Assembly: GCF_004124325.1 (NCBI RefSeq) | Contig: NZ_QBDT01000001.1 | Span: 5,332,001-5,396,000, forward strand | Reading direction: 5' to 3' | From: Streptomyces sp. L2 | GTDB taxonomy: Bacteria; Actinomycetota; Actinomycetes; Streptomycetales; Streptomycetaceae | Length of the DNA stretch: 64,000 nucleotides | Shown here: positions 43,917 through 55,048 of the stretch, piece by piece | Layout: each line of letters opens with the position of its first letter | Position numbering within the stretch: the stretch's first letter is position 1 | Program-made: the position numbers and the translations under genes | The notes under the pieces: model-generated | Databases searched by the model: none | What the model saw: only the letters and a program-made list of their open reading frames with translations | Told to the model about the DNA's origin: nothing

Positions 43917-45440
43917 ATGGCGGAAGCCCACCGTGAGATCGAGCGCAAATACGAGTCCAGCGACAGCGGCCTCCCCGACCTGACCGGCACCGCCGGCATC
44001 GCGGCCGTGCTCGACAAGGGCCTGGTCGAGCTGGACGCCACCTACTACGACACCCCCGACCAGAGACTGACCGCCGCGTCCCTCACCCTGCGCCGCCGCA
44101 CCGGAGGCGCGGACGCCGGCTGGCACCTGAAGTTCCCGGTCGCCCCCGGCGTCCGGGACGAGATCCAGGCGCCCCTCTCCGACACCGTCCCCGACGGCAT
44201 CGCCGCCCTGGTCCGCTCCCGGGTCCGGGGCGCCGAGCTGATCCCGGTCGTCCGGCTCCGCTCGGCCCGCGACGTGCGCCACCTCGTCGACGCCGACGGC
44301 ACCCTCCTCGCGGAGGCCAGTGTCGACACGGTGACGGCGGACCGGCTCACCGCAGCGGGCGGCACGGCCCAGTGGACCGAGATCGAGGTCGAACTCGCCG
44401 ACGGCGGTGACCCGGCCTTCCTCGACCAGGTGGAGAAGCGGCTGCGCAAGGCGGGCGTACGCCCTTCCGCCTCGGCGTCGAAGCTGGCCCGCGCCCTGAC
44501 GGAGACCAGCGAAGACCGCCGTACCACCGGCCGCCGCAAGGCACCGAAAGACAAGGCGTCCAAGCCCCCGGCCACGGCGGGCGACCACGTCCTGCGCTAC
44601 CTCCGCGCCCAGCGCGACGCACTCGTCGCGCTGGATCCCGCCGTCCGCCGGGACGTACCCGACTCCGTGCACCGGATGCGGGTCGCCACCCGCCGGGCAC
44701 GCGGCACCCTGCGCACCTTCCGCGCGGTCCTCGACCGCACCGCCACCGCCCAGGTCGCCGTCGAGCTGAAGTGGCTGGCCGGCGAGCTGGGCGTCGACCG
44801 GGACCAGGAAGTGCTGGCCGAACGCCTGACGTCCGCCCTCGACGCGCTGCCGCCCCACCTGGTCCACGGCCCCGTCCAGGACCGCCTCGGCACCTGGGCC
44901 CGCGCCCGGCACCACAGCACCCACGGGCACGTCACCGCCGTACTCGACTCCCGCCGCTACCTGACCCTCCTCGACACCCTGGACGCCCTCCTCACCGACC
45001 CGCCCCTGCGCCGGGCCGCCGCGAAGAAACCGGAGAAGGTGCTGGACAAGGCCGTACGCGAGGACGTGGCGAAGCTCGCCGGACTGGTCGAACGGGCCAT
45101 CGCCCGGCCGCCCGGCGAGGAACGCGACCTCGCCCTGCACGAGGCTCGCAAGAAGGCCAAGCGCACCCGGTACGCGGCCGAGGCGGCCGCCCCCGCCCTC
45201 GGTGATCCGGCGGACGCCCTCGCCCGCGCCGCCAAGGCCTTGACCACCCTCCTCGGTGACCACCAGGACGGCGTCATGGCCCGCCGTACCCTGCGCGAGC
45301 TGGCCGCGGTGGCGCACGCGGCGGGGGAGAGCACGTTCACGTACGGGGTGCTGTACGGCGGACAGGAGGCCCGGGCCGCGGCGGCCGAGGCGGATCTGCC
45401 CGCGGCCTGGGAACGGATCCGCTCGGGGGCGTACGGCTGA
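43917..45440 (+). CDS. CYTH and CHAD domain protein
   Basis: 507 residues. The N-terminal CYTH (triphosphate tunnel) domain covers 1-200: HREIERKYE carries the EIExK motif, followed by LTLRRRTGGADAGWHLKFPV with basic substrate-binding residues. A linker rich in Lys (TTGRRKAPKDKASKPP) leads to the CHAD domain at about 222-500. That domain is helical with conserved histidines and arginines (HRMRVATRRARGTLRTF, HEARKKAKRTRYAAEAAA), and is known to bind polyphosphate. A role in polyphosphate or triphosphate metabolism is likely. It lies between rodA and the radical SAM gene, on the same strand. Confidence 0.95.
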   Translation: MAEAHREIERKYESSDSGLPDLTGTAGIAAVLDKGLVELDATYYDTPDQRLTAASLTLRRRTGGADAGWHLKFPVAPGVRDEIQAPLSDTVPDGIAALVRSRVRGAELIPVVRLRSARDVRHLVDADGTLLAEASVDTVTADRLTAAGGTAQWTEIEVELADGGDPAFLDQVEKRLRKAGVRPSASASKLARALTETSEDRRTTGRRKAPKDKASKPPATAGDHVLRYLRAQRDALVALDPAVRRDVPDSVHRMRVATRRARGTLRTFRAVLDRTATAQVAVELKWLAGELGVDRDQEVLAERLTSALDALPPHLVHGPVQDRLGTWARARHHSTHGHVTAVLDSRRYLTLLDTLDALLTDPPLRRAAAKKPEKVLDKAVREDVAKLAGLVERAIARPPGEERDLALHEARKKAKRTRYAAEAAAPALGDPADALARAAKALTTLLGDHQDGVMARRTLRELAAVAHAAGESTFTYGVLYGGQEARAAAAEADLPAAWERIRSGAYG

Positions 45441-45531
45441 CGGCTGACCGTGGCAGCAGACCGTGCGGGGGAGGGCCGCCGTCCGGGTTACGCTAGATGG
45501 TCACCCCTGTCAGCTCACGAAGGTCCGCGAG

Positions 45532-47490
<1,959 letters not shown>

Positions 47491-47676
47491 AACAAGCGCC
47501 GGTGCCGAGCCGACGAGGAAGTGAGCGGTAGCCGCGCTCACGAGGACGAGCCGTCTTGGTGGTCCCTGGTCCATCCATCCAGGGACCAAAGCGTGCACGT
47601 CGGACGTCAGCCGCACTGAGCTACTTTTCGGTCAACTAACCAAGACCCAGCACGCATCCTCCCCCGTCCCGTCACT

Positions 47677-48107
47677 ATGAAGGACATGGCGACTTCGGGG
47701 GCAAGAGCAAGGAGCAGTCGGCTCGGTGGCTTGAGACAGTGGTGGGGCGTGATCGTCGCCGCGCTGTTGATCGCTGCGTGGATCAACAAGGCGGCAGGGC
47801 CGCCGATCGTGGCTGCGCTGTCTGCTCTGGTCCTCATTTGGTGTTCTTCCAAGCACCCGTGACGTGCGGGGCACCTGTCAGGGGCAGGGAGGACGGCTGC
47901 CGGAACAACGCGACCGGCCTCCTCCTGGGCTGTCATATCCGCCAACACCGCTGGCAGAAGCTCAAGATGCTCATCCTTCGACGTCAAGTGCGCGAGTTCT
48001 GCTCCGGGCTGTTCTCGGACGGTAAGGCCACCCTCGTCACGCTGGCCGCGGTCGGTAGCTTCCTGTCCGGAATCGTGGCCTTCATCCCCGGAGTCGCGAT
48101 CAGCTGA
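47677..48107 (+). pseudogene. Small membrane protein gene, apparently frameshifted
   Basis: Two pieces in different frames read as one protein. The first (47677-47862) gives QWWGVIVAALLIAAWINKAA, then ALVLIWC, and stops soon after. The second frame takes over at about 47844 with FFQAPVTCGAPVRGREDGCR, then NNATGLLLGCHIRQHRWQKL, and ends ITS final membrane helix at 48107. Joining them by a 1-nt change at 47840-47846 (TGGTGTTC from TGGTTGTTC, for example) restores a roughly 140-residue protein with two membrane segments and a Cys-rich middle. I have the impression of similar intact Streptomyces proteins, but this needs a search. Programmed frameshifting is an alternative. It stands beside the integrase gene. 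Confidence 0.6.
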
Positions 48108-48146
48108 TCCTTCTGACGTCCCAGGTGGCCTTTTTACGTGCCGGAA

Positions 48147-49787
48147 TCAGACGGTTCGCGCGAAATCGTCCTCTCGGATCACTAGGCGTTCGCGTACGTC
48201 CTTCGGGATCAGTAGTCGGAGGTAAACCTCAGGGGCCCGGATTTTCGGCACCTTCGCGCGGGTGACCTCACAGCGGATTCCGACCCGGTGCAGGTCCGCG
48301 GACATGGCCTCCATGCCGCCTTCCTGCCAGTGCTCACGGAACGTCTTGCCGCCGTCGATGTTGACCCATCGGTCCTTCGTGGTCTCCGGGTCGATCGCTC
48401 CGAGTTCCGTGATGAACCTGTCGAGTGTTGCCTCCGCCTGCTCCTTTGTGAACTGTGTCCTCGTATACCGGCCCCCGGGTTCCAGCTCCTTCATATGCGA
48501 AGCGACGGACTCCTGCAGGCGCTTGATCTCCCTTCGTGCCTCCGTACCCTCCGCGTACTGGCGAACCTCGACGGGGAAGTCACCGAGAACCTTGAGCACG
48601 TCTTCCACCAGGCGCTGGTAGACCCGCTCGGGGTTGGGTGCTCCGAGGCCGCCGCTCTTGCAGTTGCGGCACCGCAGGTACTGGTAAGTCCCGTGCGTGT
48701 TGTTCGTGATCTGAACCGTCATGTTCGTCTTGCAGTCGGCGCACAGGAGGACCCCGAGGAACTGTGTCGCTCCACCGACACGGCGCGGAGGCTGGTTCTT
48801 CTTGCGTTTGTCGAGAGCGGCGCCGAGGGTCTGAAACTCCTCTTCGGTGAAGACAGGGGGAGCGATTCTGATCGGGCTGCCATCCCTGCCGAGTACTGGC
48901 TTCGAACGTCGCTGTCCCCCGTTCCTGTCCTGCTCCACGCGGTAGCCGAGGAGTGCGGGGTTGCGGAGGCGGCGGAGTAGCGTCGCCACGGTGAGCCCTT
49001 GGCTCATGAGGCCCGACCGCTTAAGGCAGCGCACCATGAACCGGGCCGAGCGTCCCCGCAGCGCCATCCGCCGAGCCCAGTGCAGGGCCTTGTGCGCCTC
49101 GGGATCGACGGCGAGAACGACCTTCCCCGTGTCGTCCTCGTCCGTGACGTAGCCGTACGTCGGCTTCCCGACGAGCCAGTTTTCCTGAGACCTCGCGTAG
49201 TCCCACAGGCTTGTGACGCGCGTGGAGGTGTTGGCCGCTTCGATCTCGGCGACGCCACCGATGATCGTGACCATGAACTTTCCGGCCGGCGTCGTGAGGT
49301 CAAGGCTGTCGTTCTTCGACACCAGGTTCTTTCCGCGCTTCCGGCTCCACTCGATCATCATCGAGAGATCGGACAGGCGACGTACGAAGCGATCGAGCTG
49401 CCAGAACAGGATCTCGTCGAACTCGGGGGAGCGGTTGTTCAACCAGTCGCCGAGTTCCTTGCGTTTCCATGGCGGAACCTTCGTCGCCGACACATTGAGA
49501 TCCGAAGCGACACCAATGACTCGGCACCCCCGTTCTCTGGCGAGGACGCGGAGATCGAGCTCCTGACGTGCAGGGGACGTCGTCTCGTCCGTCAAAACCG
49601 ATAACCGGATCGACAGGAGTGCCCGAGGAGCATCCTCGGGAAGCAGGGCCTCAGCCCGCTTCAGCTCCTCCAACAGCGCGAGGTCGGCTGCGGTCCAGTG
49701 GGCTTCCACGGTGCTGGCCGCGCGGTCTGCCGCAATTTTCCGCTGTGCTCGTTTCCTCATAGCGATCACGCTAGGCCCAATTTTCAT
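48147..49787 (-). CDS. Large serine recombinase (integrase)
   Basis: 546 residues from the ATG at 49787. The catalytic domain lies at about 55-200. The nucleophile is probably Ser63 in IRLSVLTDETTSPARQELD. The arginine motif is QLDRFVRRLSDL, and GKFMVTIIGGVAEIEAANTS is the helix-E region. A recombinase domain follows, then a zinc ribbon (LCADCKTN...YLRCRNCKSG, about 358-385) and a coiled-coil region (REIKRLQESVASHMKELEPG). Such enzymes integrate phages and ICEs at attP/attB. No other phage or conjugation gene is nearby, so it is an orphan or relic. A 24-residue lower-confidence N-terminus precedes the usual start region. GC content is slightly lower than the flanks. Confidence 0.93.
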   Translation of the reverse strand: MKIGPSVIAMRKRAQRKIAADRAASTVEAHWTAADLALLEELKRAEALLPEDAPRALLSIRLSVLTDETTSPARQELDLRVLARERGCRVIGVASDLNVSATKVPPWKRKELGDWLNNRSPEFDEILFWQLDRFVRRLSDLSMMIEWSRKRGKNLVSKNDSLDLTTPAGKFMVTIIGGVAEIEAANTSTRVTSLWDYARSQENWLVGKPTYGYVTDEDDTGKVVLAVDPEAHKALHWARRMALRGRSARFMVRCLKRSGLMSQGLTVATLLRRLRNPALLGYRVEQDRNGGQRRSKPVLGRDGSPIRIAPPVFTEEEFQTLGAALDKRKKNQPPRRVGGATQFLGVLLCADCKTNMTVQITNNTHGTYQYLRCRNCKSGGLGAPNPERVYQRLVEDVLKVLGDFPVEVRQYAEGTEARREIKRLQESVASHMKELEPGGRYTRTQFTKEQAEATLDRFITELGAIDPETTKDRWVNIDGGKTFREHWQEGGMEAMSADLHRVGIRCEVTRAKVPKIRAPEVYLRLLIPKDVRERLVIREDDFARTV

Positions 49788-49944
49788 TGTTTTTCCATGT
49801 ATTCCAGAAGGACACCACTATCCAGGCATGCGGCCGCTCCTCACCCGCTTGGCGAAGTCCGGGTGCCGGGGTTCGGCGGGGTGGTGAGGATGGAGCGAAG
49901 GCCGGGCGTGGCCCTGTGGGCTCTGGAGCGCGAGGTGTTGGATC

Positions 49945-51576
49945 ATGGCGGGTCGGAGTCGCGGGAGAAGGCTGGGCCGGCGGGGGCGGATGGGCGTCGC
50001 CGGGGTGTACCTCGGGGTGCTCGGGCTCGCCGTGCCGGGGTGCGCCGGGATGGATGCGGCCGCCGACAGTCCGTCGCCCACCGCCTCGCTCGCGGCCACG
50101 CCACCGAGGCAGCCGCCGCCCCAGCTGACCGAGGCCCAGGTGAACACGGCTGTCGGCAAGCTCGACGGGCTGGTGGAGAACGCCATGCGGGACACCGGGG
50201 TGCCCGGTGTCGCCGTGGGTGTCGTGTACCGGGACAAGGTCGTGTACCACAAGGGCTTCGGCGTCCGTGAGCTGGGCAAGAGCGCCAAGGTCGACTCGGG
50301 GACGGTGTTCCAGCTGGCGTCGCTGTCCAAGCCGCTGGCGTCGACTGTGGTGTCCGGGGCCGTGGGGCAGAAGGTCATCGGATGGGACGAGCGGATCGCC
50401 TCGCACGATTCGGGGTTCGCGCTCAAGGACTCGTACGTGACCGGCAATGTGACGGTCGCCGACCTGTTCTCGCACCGCAGTGGACTGCCCGACCACGCCG
50501 GTGACCTGCTCCAGGACCTGGGGTACTCGCGCGACGACATCCTCCACCGGCTGCGGCTGGAACCGCTCACCCCGTTCCGGGCCAGCTACGCCTACACCAA
50601 CTACGGCCTCACCGAGGCGGGGGAGACGGTGGCCGGCGCGGCGAAGACAAGCTGGCCGAAGCTGGCGGACAAGACGCTGTTCGAGCCGCTGGGCATGGAC
50701 CACTCCAGCTACGAGCGCGCCGACTACGACAAGGCCGGCGACAAGGCGTCCGCCCACGTCGAGGTCGACGGCCACTGGAAGCGCTCCACCACGGAGAACG
50801 CCGACAGCCAGGCACCCGCGGGCGGCGCCAGTTCGAGCGTCGACGACCTCGACAAGTGGATGCGCCTCCAGCTGGACGACGGGAAGTTCGACGGGAAGCA
50901 GGTGATCGACGCGGCCGCCCTGAACGAGACCCGCGTCCCGCACTCGATCGCCTCGCCCCCGCTCGCGTCGGCCGGGGAGCCCGGCTTCTACGGGCTCGGC
51001 TGGAACGTCCGCTACGACGAACTGGGCCGGCTGCGCCTCAGCCATTCCGGTGCCTTCGAGCTGGGCGCCGCGACCTCGGTGACGCTGCTGCCCGGCGAAC
51101 GGCTCGGCATCGTCGTGCTGACGAACGGACAGCCCATCGGCGTGCCCGAGGCGGTGTCCGCCGCGTTCCTCGACATCGCCCAGAACGGCAGGCAGACCGT
51201 CGACTGGCTGCCGTTCTACCGGAAGGTGGTGCAGGCCGCCGCGTACACGGGCATCTCCCCGACGAACTACGCCAAGCCGCCCAAGAACGCCACACCCGCC
51301 AAGGCCGACGACGTCTACACGGGCACCTACGCCAACGACTACTACGGCCCGCTCACCGTCACGAGTGACGACAAGGGCCACTTCAGCATGACGCTGGGCC
51401 CGGACAAGATGTCGTTCCCCCTGACGCACTACACGGGCGACACGTTCAGCTACCAGACCCGGGGCGAGAACGCCGTCGGCCTCTCCGGCGTCACCTTCCA
51501 CACCCGCTCCGGCAAGGCCACGAGCGTCACCATCGAGCACCTCGACGCCAACAAACTGGGCACCTTCACCCGCTGA
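49945..51576 (+). CDS. Serine beta-lactamase-family lipoprotein
   Basis: 543 residues from the ATG at 49945 with GAGGTG upstream. The N-terminus has an Arg-rich stretch, a hydrophobic core (GVAGVYLGVLGLA) and a lipobox-like VPGC at about 33. The S12-type hydrolase domain has SLSK at Ser126-Lys129, YTNYG (YxN) and HSGAF. A further C-terminal domain of about 120 residues (YTGTYANDYYGPLTVTSDDK) is the DUF3471-like beta domain found on such enzymes. It is probably a surface-anchored D-aminopeptidase, carboxypeptidase or esterase. Substrate unknown. Confidence 0.9.
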   Translation: MAGRSRGRRLGRRGRMGVAGVYLGVLGLAVPGCAGMDAAADSPSPTASLAATPPRQPPPQLTEAQVNTAVGKLDGLVENAMRDTGVPGVAVGVVYRDKVVYHKGFGVRELGKSAKVDSGTVFQLASLSKPLASTVVSGAVGQKVIGWDERIASHDSGFALKDSYVTGNVTVADLFSHRSGLPDHAGDLLQDLGYSRDDILHRLRLEPLTPFRASYAYTNYGLTEAGETVAGAAKTSWPKLADKTLFEPLGMDHSSYERADYDKAGDKASAHVEVDGHWKRSTTENADSQAPAGGASSSVDDLDKWMRLQLDDGKFDGKQVIDAAALNETRVPHSIASPPLASAGEPGFYGLGWNVRYDELGRLRLSHSGAFELGAATSVTLLPGERLGIVVLTNGQPIGVPEAVSAAFLDIAQNGRQTVDWLPFYRKVVQAAAYTGISPTNYAKPPKNATPAKADDVYTGTYANDYYGPLTVTSDDKGHFSMTLGPDKMSFPLTHYTGDTFSYQTRGENAVGLSGVTFHTRSGKATSVTIEHLDANKLGTFTR

Positions 51577-51665
51577 GGTCGCTGAGGTTCTCCGCGCGGC
51601 CCCGCCGCCACCCGGACGGGTCGCCCGGAGTGCCGGCTCCCCGGGCCGCTGTCAGGCTCGGCTGT

Positions 51666-53267
51666 ATGGCGATACCTAGAAGGGGCCGGGCGCGGCTCGT
51701 GTACGGAGTGGTGGGGCTGTGCGCGGTGCTGCTGGCGGCGGCGACCAGCGGGTGCAGTGTGGGGGCCGCCGACGCGGCCGGGAATCCCGTCGATCCGCGG
51801 ATCCAGAAGATCATGGACAAGCCGGAGTACCGGCACGGGCAGTTCGGGATCCTGGTGGTCGACCAGGACAGCGGGCGTACCGTCACCTCGCTGAACCCCG
51901 AGCGGCTGTTCACGCCCGGCTCGACGACCAAGCTGTTCACGCTGTCGACCGCCTGGGACACGTTCGGCAGCGACCACCGCACCACCACGCCGGTGTACGC
52001 GCAGGGGAAGGTCGACTCCGGGGCGCTCGACGGGAACCTGGTGCTGGTCGGCTCGGGCGACCTGACGATGGGCGGCCGGACCAAGCCGGACGGCACGCTC
52101 GACTACCGGCCCGTCGACCACACCTACGCCAACGCCGTGCCCGGCCATGCCACGCTGACCCCGGAGAACCCGCTGGCCGGCCTGGACAGCCTGGCCAAGC
52201 AGGTGCGGGACGCCGGGATCACTCACGTCAAGGGGGACGTCGTCGTCGACGACCGGCTGTTCCGGCCGGACCCCGAACTCACCACGGACCCGACGCCGGT
52301 CATCATCAACGACAACGTCATCGACATCCTCAGCACCCCCACCACCCCCGGCCAGAAGGCCAAGTTCACCTGGCGCCCGCAGACCGCGCGGAACTCGGTG
52401 TCGTACGACGTGAAGACCGTCGCGAAGGGCAAGCCCACCAATATCACCGCCACCATGGGGGACGACGGCGTCATCAAGGTGACCGGGACGTTGGCCGCCG
52501 ACGCCGACCCGTGGCTGGCCATCGCGCAGGTCCCGGACCCGGCGGCGTTCGCCCGCACCGCGTTCATCGAGGCCCTGGACCGGGCGGGCGTCACCGTGGA
52601 CGCCGACGCGACCGGCCCCGATCCGGCGCCCCCGGCCCGCAAGCCGAGCGGCGACCCCGTCGCCAAGCTGGTCTCCGCGCCCTTCTCGCAGGAGGCCACG
52701 CTGATCCTGAAGGTCAGCCACAACCTGGGCGCGGACCTGATGGTGTGCATGCTCGCCGTCCAGCGCGGCAGCACGAACTGCGAGGACGGCTTCGCCTCCA
52801 TCCACGCCTTCGACGACAAGGTCGGCGTCGACCCGGCCCAGGCGTCCCAAGGAGACGGGCAGGGCGGGGTCGACGCCGACCTGTTCACCCCCAGCGCCTT
52901 CATCCCGTTGCTGAAGTACTGGACGACCCGGCCGGAGGCCAAGGAGTTCCGGGAGGCGCTGCCCGTGCTCGGCAGCAGCGGTGACCTGGCGCTGTTCGGT
53001 ACGGACAGCCCGTCCAAGGGCAAGGTGTTCGCCAAGACCGGCACCCGCGCGACCGGCGACGCCCTCACCGGTCAGGCGTTGGTCAACGCCCGTGCGATGG
53101 CCGGGTACCTGGACGTCGGCGGCGGCCATTACCAGCTGTTCGCCGTGATGTTCAACGACGCCCTCGTGGACTCGGAGGACGCGGTGCTGTCCATCGCCTC
53201 CGACGTGGCGCAGATTTCCGCGCTCCTCCAGCAGGACGGAGCGAAGTCGGAGTCCAGCAGCCCCTGA
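51666..53267 (+). CDS. dacB: D-alanyl-D-alanine carboxypeptidase/endopeptidase, PBP4 (S13) family
   Basis: 533 residues from the ATG at 51666. A signal sequence and lipobox-like TSGC precede the mature part, so it is likely a lipoprotein. The three penicillin-binding motifs of family S13 are present: STTK at Ser86, SHN (KVSHNLGADLM) and KTG (FAKTGTRATG). GDVVVDDRLF and the insert domain between motifs one and two are typical of DacB. It trims or cleaves peptidoglycan cross-links outside the membrane. It follows the serine hydrolase gene by 90 nt; the two may be co-expressed. Confidence 0.93.
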   Translation: MAIPRRGRARLVYGVVGLCAVLLAAATSGCSVGAADAAGNPVDPRIQKIMDKPEYRHGQFGILVVDQDSGRTVTSLNPERLFTPGSTTKLFTLSTAWDTFGSDHRTTTPVYAQGKVDSGALDGNLVLVGSGDLTMGGRTKPDGTLDYRPVDHTYANAVPGHATLTPENPLAGLDSLAKQVRDAGITHVKGDVVVDDRLFRPDPELTTDPTPVIINDNVIDILSTPTTPGQKAKFTWRPQTARNSVSYDVKTVAKGKPTNITATMGDDGVIKVTGTLAADADPWLAIAQVPDPAAFARTAFIEALDRAGVTVDADATGPDPAPPARKPSGDPVAKLVSAPFSQEATLILKVSHNLGADLMVCMLAVQRGSTNCEDGFASIHAFDDKVGVDPAQASQGDGQGGVDADLFTPSAFIPLLKYWTTRPEAKEFREALPVLGSSGDLALFGTDSPSKGKVFAKTGTRATGDALTGQALVNARAMAGYLDVGGGHYQLFAVMFNDALVDSEDAVLSIASDVAQISALLQQDGAKSESSSP

Positions 53268-53340
53268 GCGTTTCCGTGCCGTGGCCATATGGTGACCGGT
53301 CGCGGGATCCGGTCGTACCGTCCGCCGCGTCTCTCTCGGC

Positions 53341-54207
53341 ATGGAACTCCAGAAGTCGCCGTCCCCGCCGCAGCCGCAGGCTCCCGAGGGGTGTCTCGTC
53401 GTCGCCCTGCGGATCCCGCTGCGCGTCCTGACGTTCCTGGTGGTCCTGCCGGTGCGGCTCGCGTGGGACGCGCTCGGCGTCGTACTGGAGTTCCTGTGGC
53501 GGTATCTGGTCGCCCCCGTCGGACGGGTGACCGGCTGGGTGCTGTACGGGCTGTACCGGTATCTGCTCGCCCCGCTGGGCCGCGCCCTCGTCTGGATGTA
53601 CGTCCACGTGCTCACTCCCGTGGGCCACGCCCTGAGGTGGCTGCTCGCACCGGTCGGGCGCGCCCTGGTGTGGCTCGGCGGCCTGCTCGCCTGCGGCCTC
53701 CGCGCGATCCTGCGCGGCATCGGCGCAGCCCTCTACTGGACCGGCCGCATCCTGCTCGTGCTGCCCGCGCTCGCCCTGTGGCGATGGGTCCTGAAGCCCG
53801 TGTGGCGCGTCGTCGCCGTCGTCGCCCGCGAGATCGGCGCGGCGCTCGGGCACGCCTGGCGGGTCGCCGGCCGGGTCGCGCGGGCCGTCGGCCGGGTCAT
53901 CGGGACCCTCTTCCGGTGGATCTTCGTGGAGCCCGCGCGCTGGGCGTACCGGACGGTCCTCACGCCTGTCGGCCATGTCGTACGGGACCTCGTGCTGCGC
54001 CCCGTCGCCGGTGCCGCGCGCGTGGCGGGACGGGCCACGAGGCAGGTGCTGGCCGCCGTCCGCGAGAGCGCCCGGCAGGCCCGCGCCGACCTCGGCCGGA
54101 TGCTGTTCGGCACCCCCCGGAAGCCGGAACCGGTCGGCCGGCGGGAACCCTCGGGCCCGGAGACACGTACTCTTGAGAGGAGTACGACCCCTCTCACGAA
54201 GGACTAG
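53341..54207 (+). CDS. Repeat-built hydrophobic, arginine-rich protein of unknown function
   Basis: 288 residues. The middle is made of related modules of roughly 16-20 residues: WRYLVAPVGRVTGWVLYG, YRYLLAPLGRALVWMY, VLTPVGHALRWLLAPVGRAL, WLKPV-like segments further on, and RTVLTPVGHVVRDLVLRPV. Each joins a hydrophobic stretch to APxGR or TPxGH. It could be a multi-pass or surface-lying membrane protein with many short amphipathic helices. The C-terminal 60 residues are polar and basic. No family is recognised. It ends 46 nt before the DUF2344 GTG and just 4 nt before a possible CTG start for that gene. Confidence 0.75.
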   Translation: MELQKSPSPPQPQAPEGCLVVALRIPLRVLTFLVVLPVRLAWDALGVVLEFLWRYLVAPVGRVTGWVLYGLYRYLLAPLGRALVWMYVHVLTPVGHALRWLLAPVGRALVWLGGLLACGLRAILRGIGAALYWTGRILLVLPALALWRWVLKPVWRVVAVVAREIGAALGHAWRVAGRVARAVGRVIGTLFRWIFVEPARWAYRTVLTPVGHVVRDLVLRPVAGAARVAGRATRQVLAAVRESARQARADLGRMLFGTPRKPEPVGRREPSGPETRTLERSTTPLTKD

Positions 54208-54253
54208 GACACTGGGCAAGCGACAGCCCGAAGGCCCGCCGCCCGCACCCGCG

Positions 54254-55048
54254 GTGCAGCGCATCCGACTGCGCTACACCAAGCGCGGCCGCCTGAGGTT
54301 CACCAGCCACCGAGACTTCCAGCGCGCCTTCGAGCGTGCGCTGCGCCGCGCCGAGGTGCCCATGGCCTACTCGGCGGGGTTCACCCCGCACCCGAAGGTG
54401 TCGTACGCCAATGCCGCACCCACCGGCACGGGCAGTGAGGCGGAGTTTCTGGAGATCGCGCTCACCGCACCGCGCGACCCCGAGACCCTGCGCGCCCTCC
54501 TCGACGAGTCGCTGCCCCCCGGGCTCGACGTCGTCGACGCGGTCGAGGCCCGCACCTCGGGCCTCGCCGACCGGCTCACCGCCTCCGTCTGGGAGCTCCG
54601 GCTGGACGGCGTCGACCCCATCGACGCCGCGCGCGCGGTCGAGGCCTTCACCAAGGCCGAGACCGTCGAGGTGCAGCGGATGACCAAGAACGGCGTCCGC
54701 ACGTTCGACGCCCGCCCCGCCGTGGTGGGCCTGGAGAGCCTGCCCGGTGCGGAAACGCACAGTTCGCGGGCTGATAGGCCGACGGACCAGCCCTGTGCGA
54801 TACTGCGGCTGGTTGTTCGGCACGTGACGCCTGCCGTACGACCCGACGACGTCCTGTCCGGTCTCCGCGCCGTGGCCGACCTGGCGCCGCCGGTCCCCGC
54901 AGCGGTGACCAGGCTGGCGCAGGGGCTGCTCGATGAAGAGACCGGCACGGTGACCGACCCGCTCGCGCCCGACCGCGAGGCAGCCCCGGCCCCCATGGCC
55001 GCACCGGCTGCCGCCGCGACGGCGCCGACGCCGGAAGGTTCCGCGTAG
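54254..55048 (+). CDS. TIGR03936-family DUF2344 protein
   Basis: 264 residues from the GTG at 54254. RLRYTKRGRLRFTSHRDFQR, then FERALRRAEVPMAYSAGFTP and HPKVSYANAAPTGTGSEAEF, are diagnostic of the DUF2344 family, partner of the TIGR03960 radical SAM protein. An upstream CTG at 54212, in frame and with GGACTAGGAC just before it, would add GKRQPEGPPPAPA; codon use there looks coding, so the true start may be this CTG. The tail is Ala/Pro-rich. It precedes the RNase E/G gene. Function unknown; in some bacteria the two domains are fused. Confidence 0.93.
   Translation: MQRIRLRYTKRGRLRFTSHRDFQRAFERALRRAEVPMAYSAGFTPHPKVSYANAAPTGTGSEAEFLEIALTAPRDPETLRALLDESLPPGLDVVDAVEARTSGLADRLTASVWELRLDGVDPIDAARAVEAFTKAETVEVQRMTKNGVRTFDARPAVVGLESLPGAETHSSRADRPTDQPCAILRLVVRHVTPAVRPDDVLSGLRAVADLAPPVPAAVTRLAQGLLDEETGTVTDPLAPDREAAPAPMAAPAAAATAPTPEGSA

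Noticed and set aside
47491..49944. attL and attR of the serine recombinase
   Set aside because: I looked for a short repeat flanking the integrase region and found none that stood out by eye.
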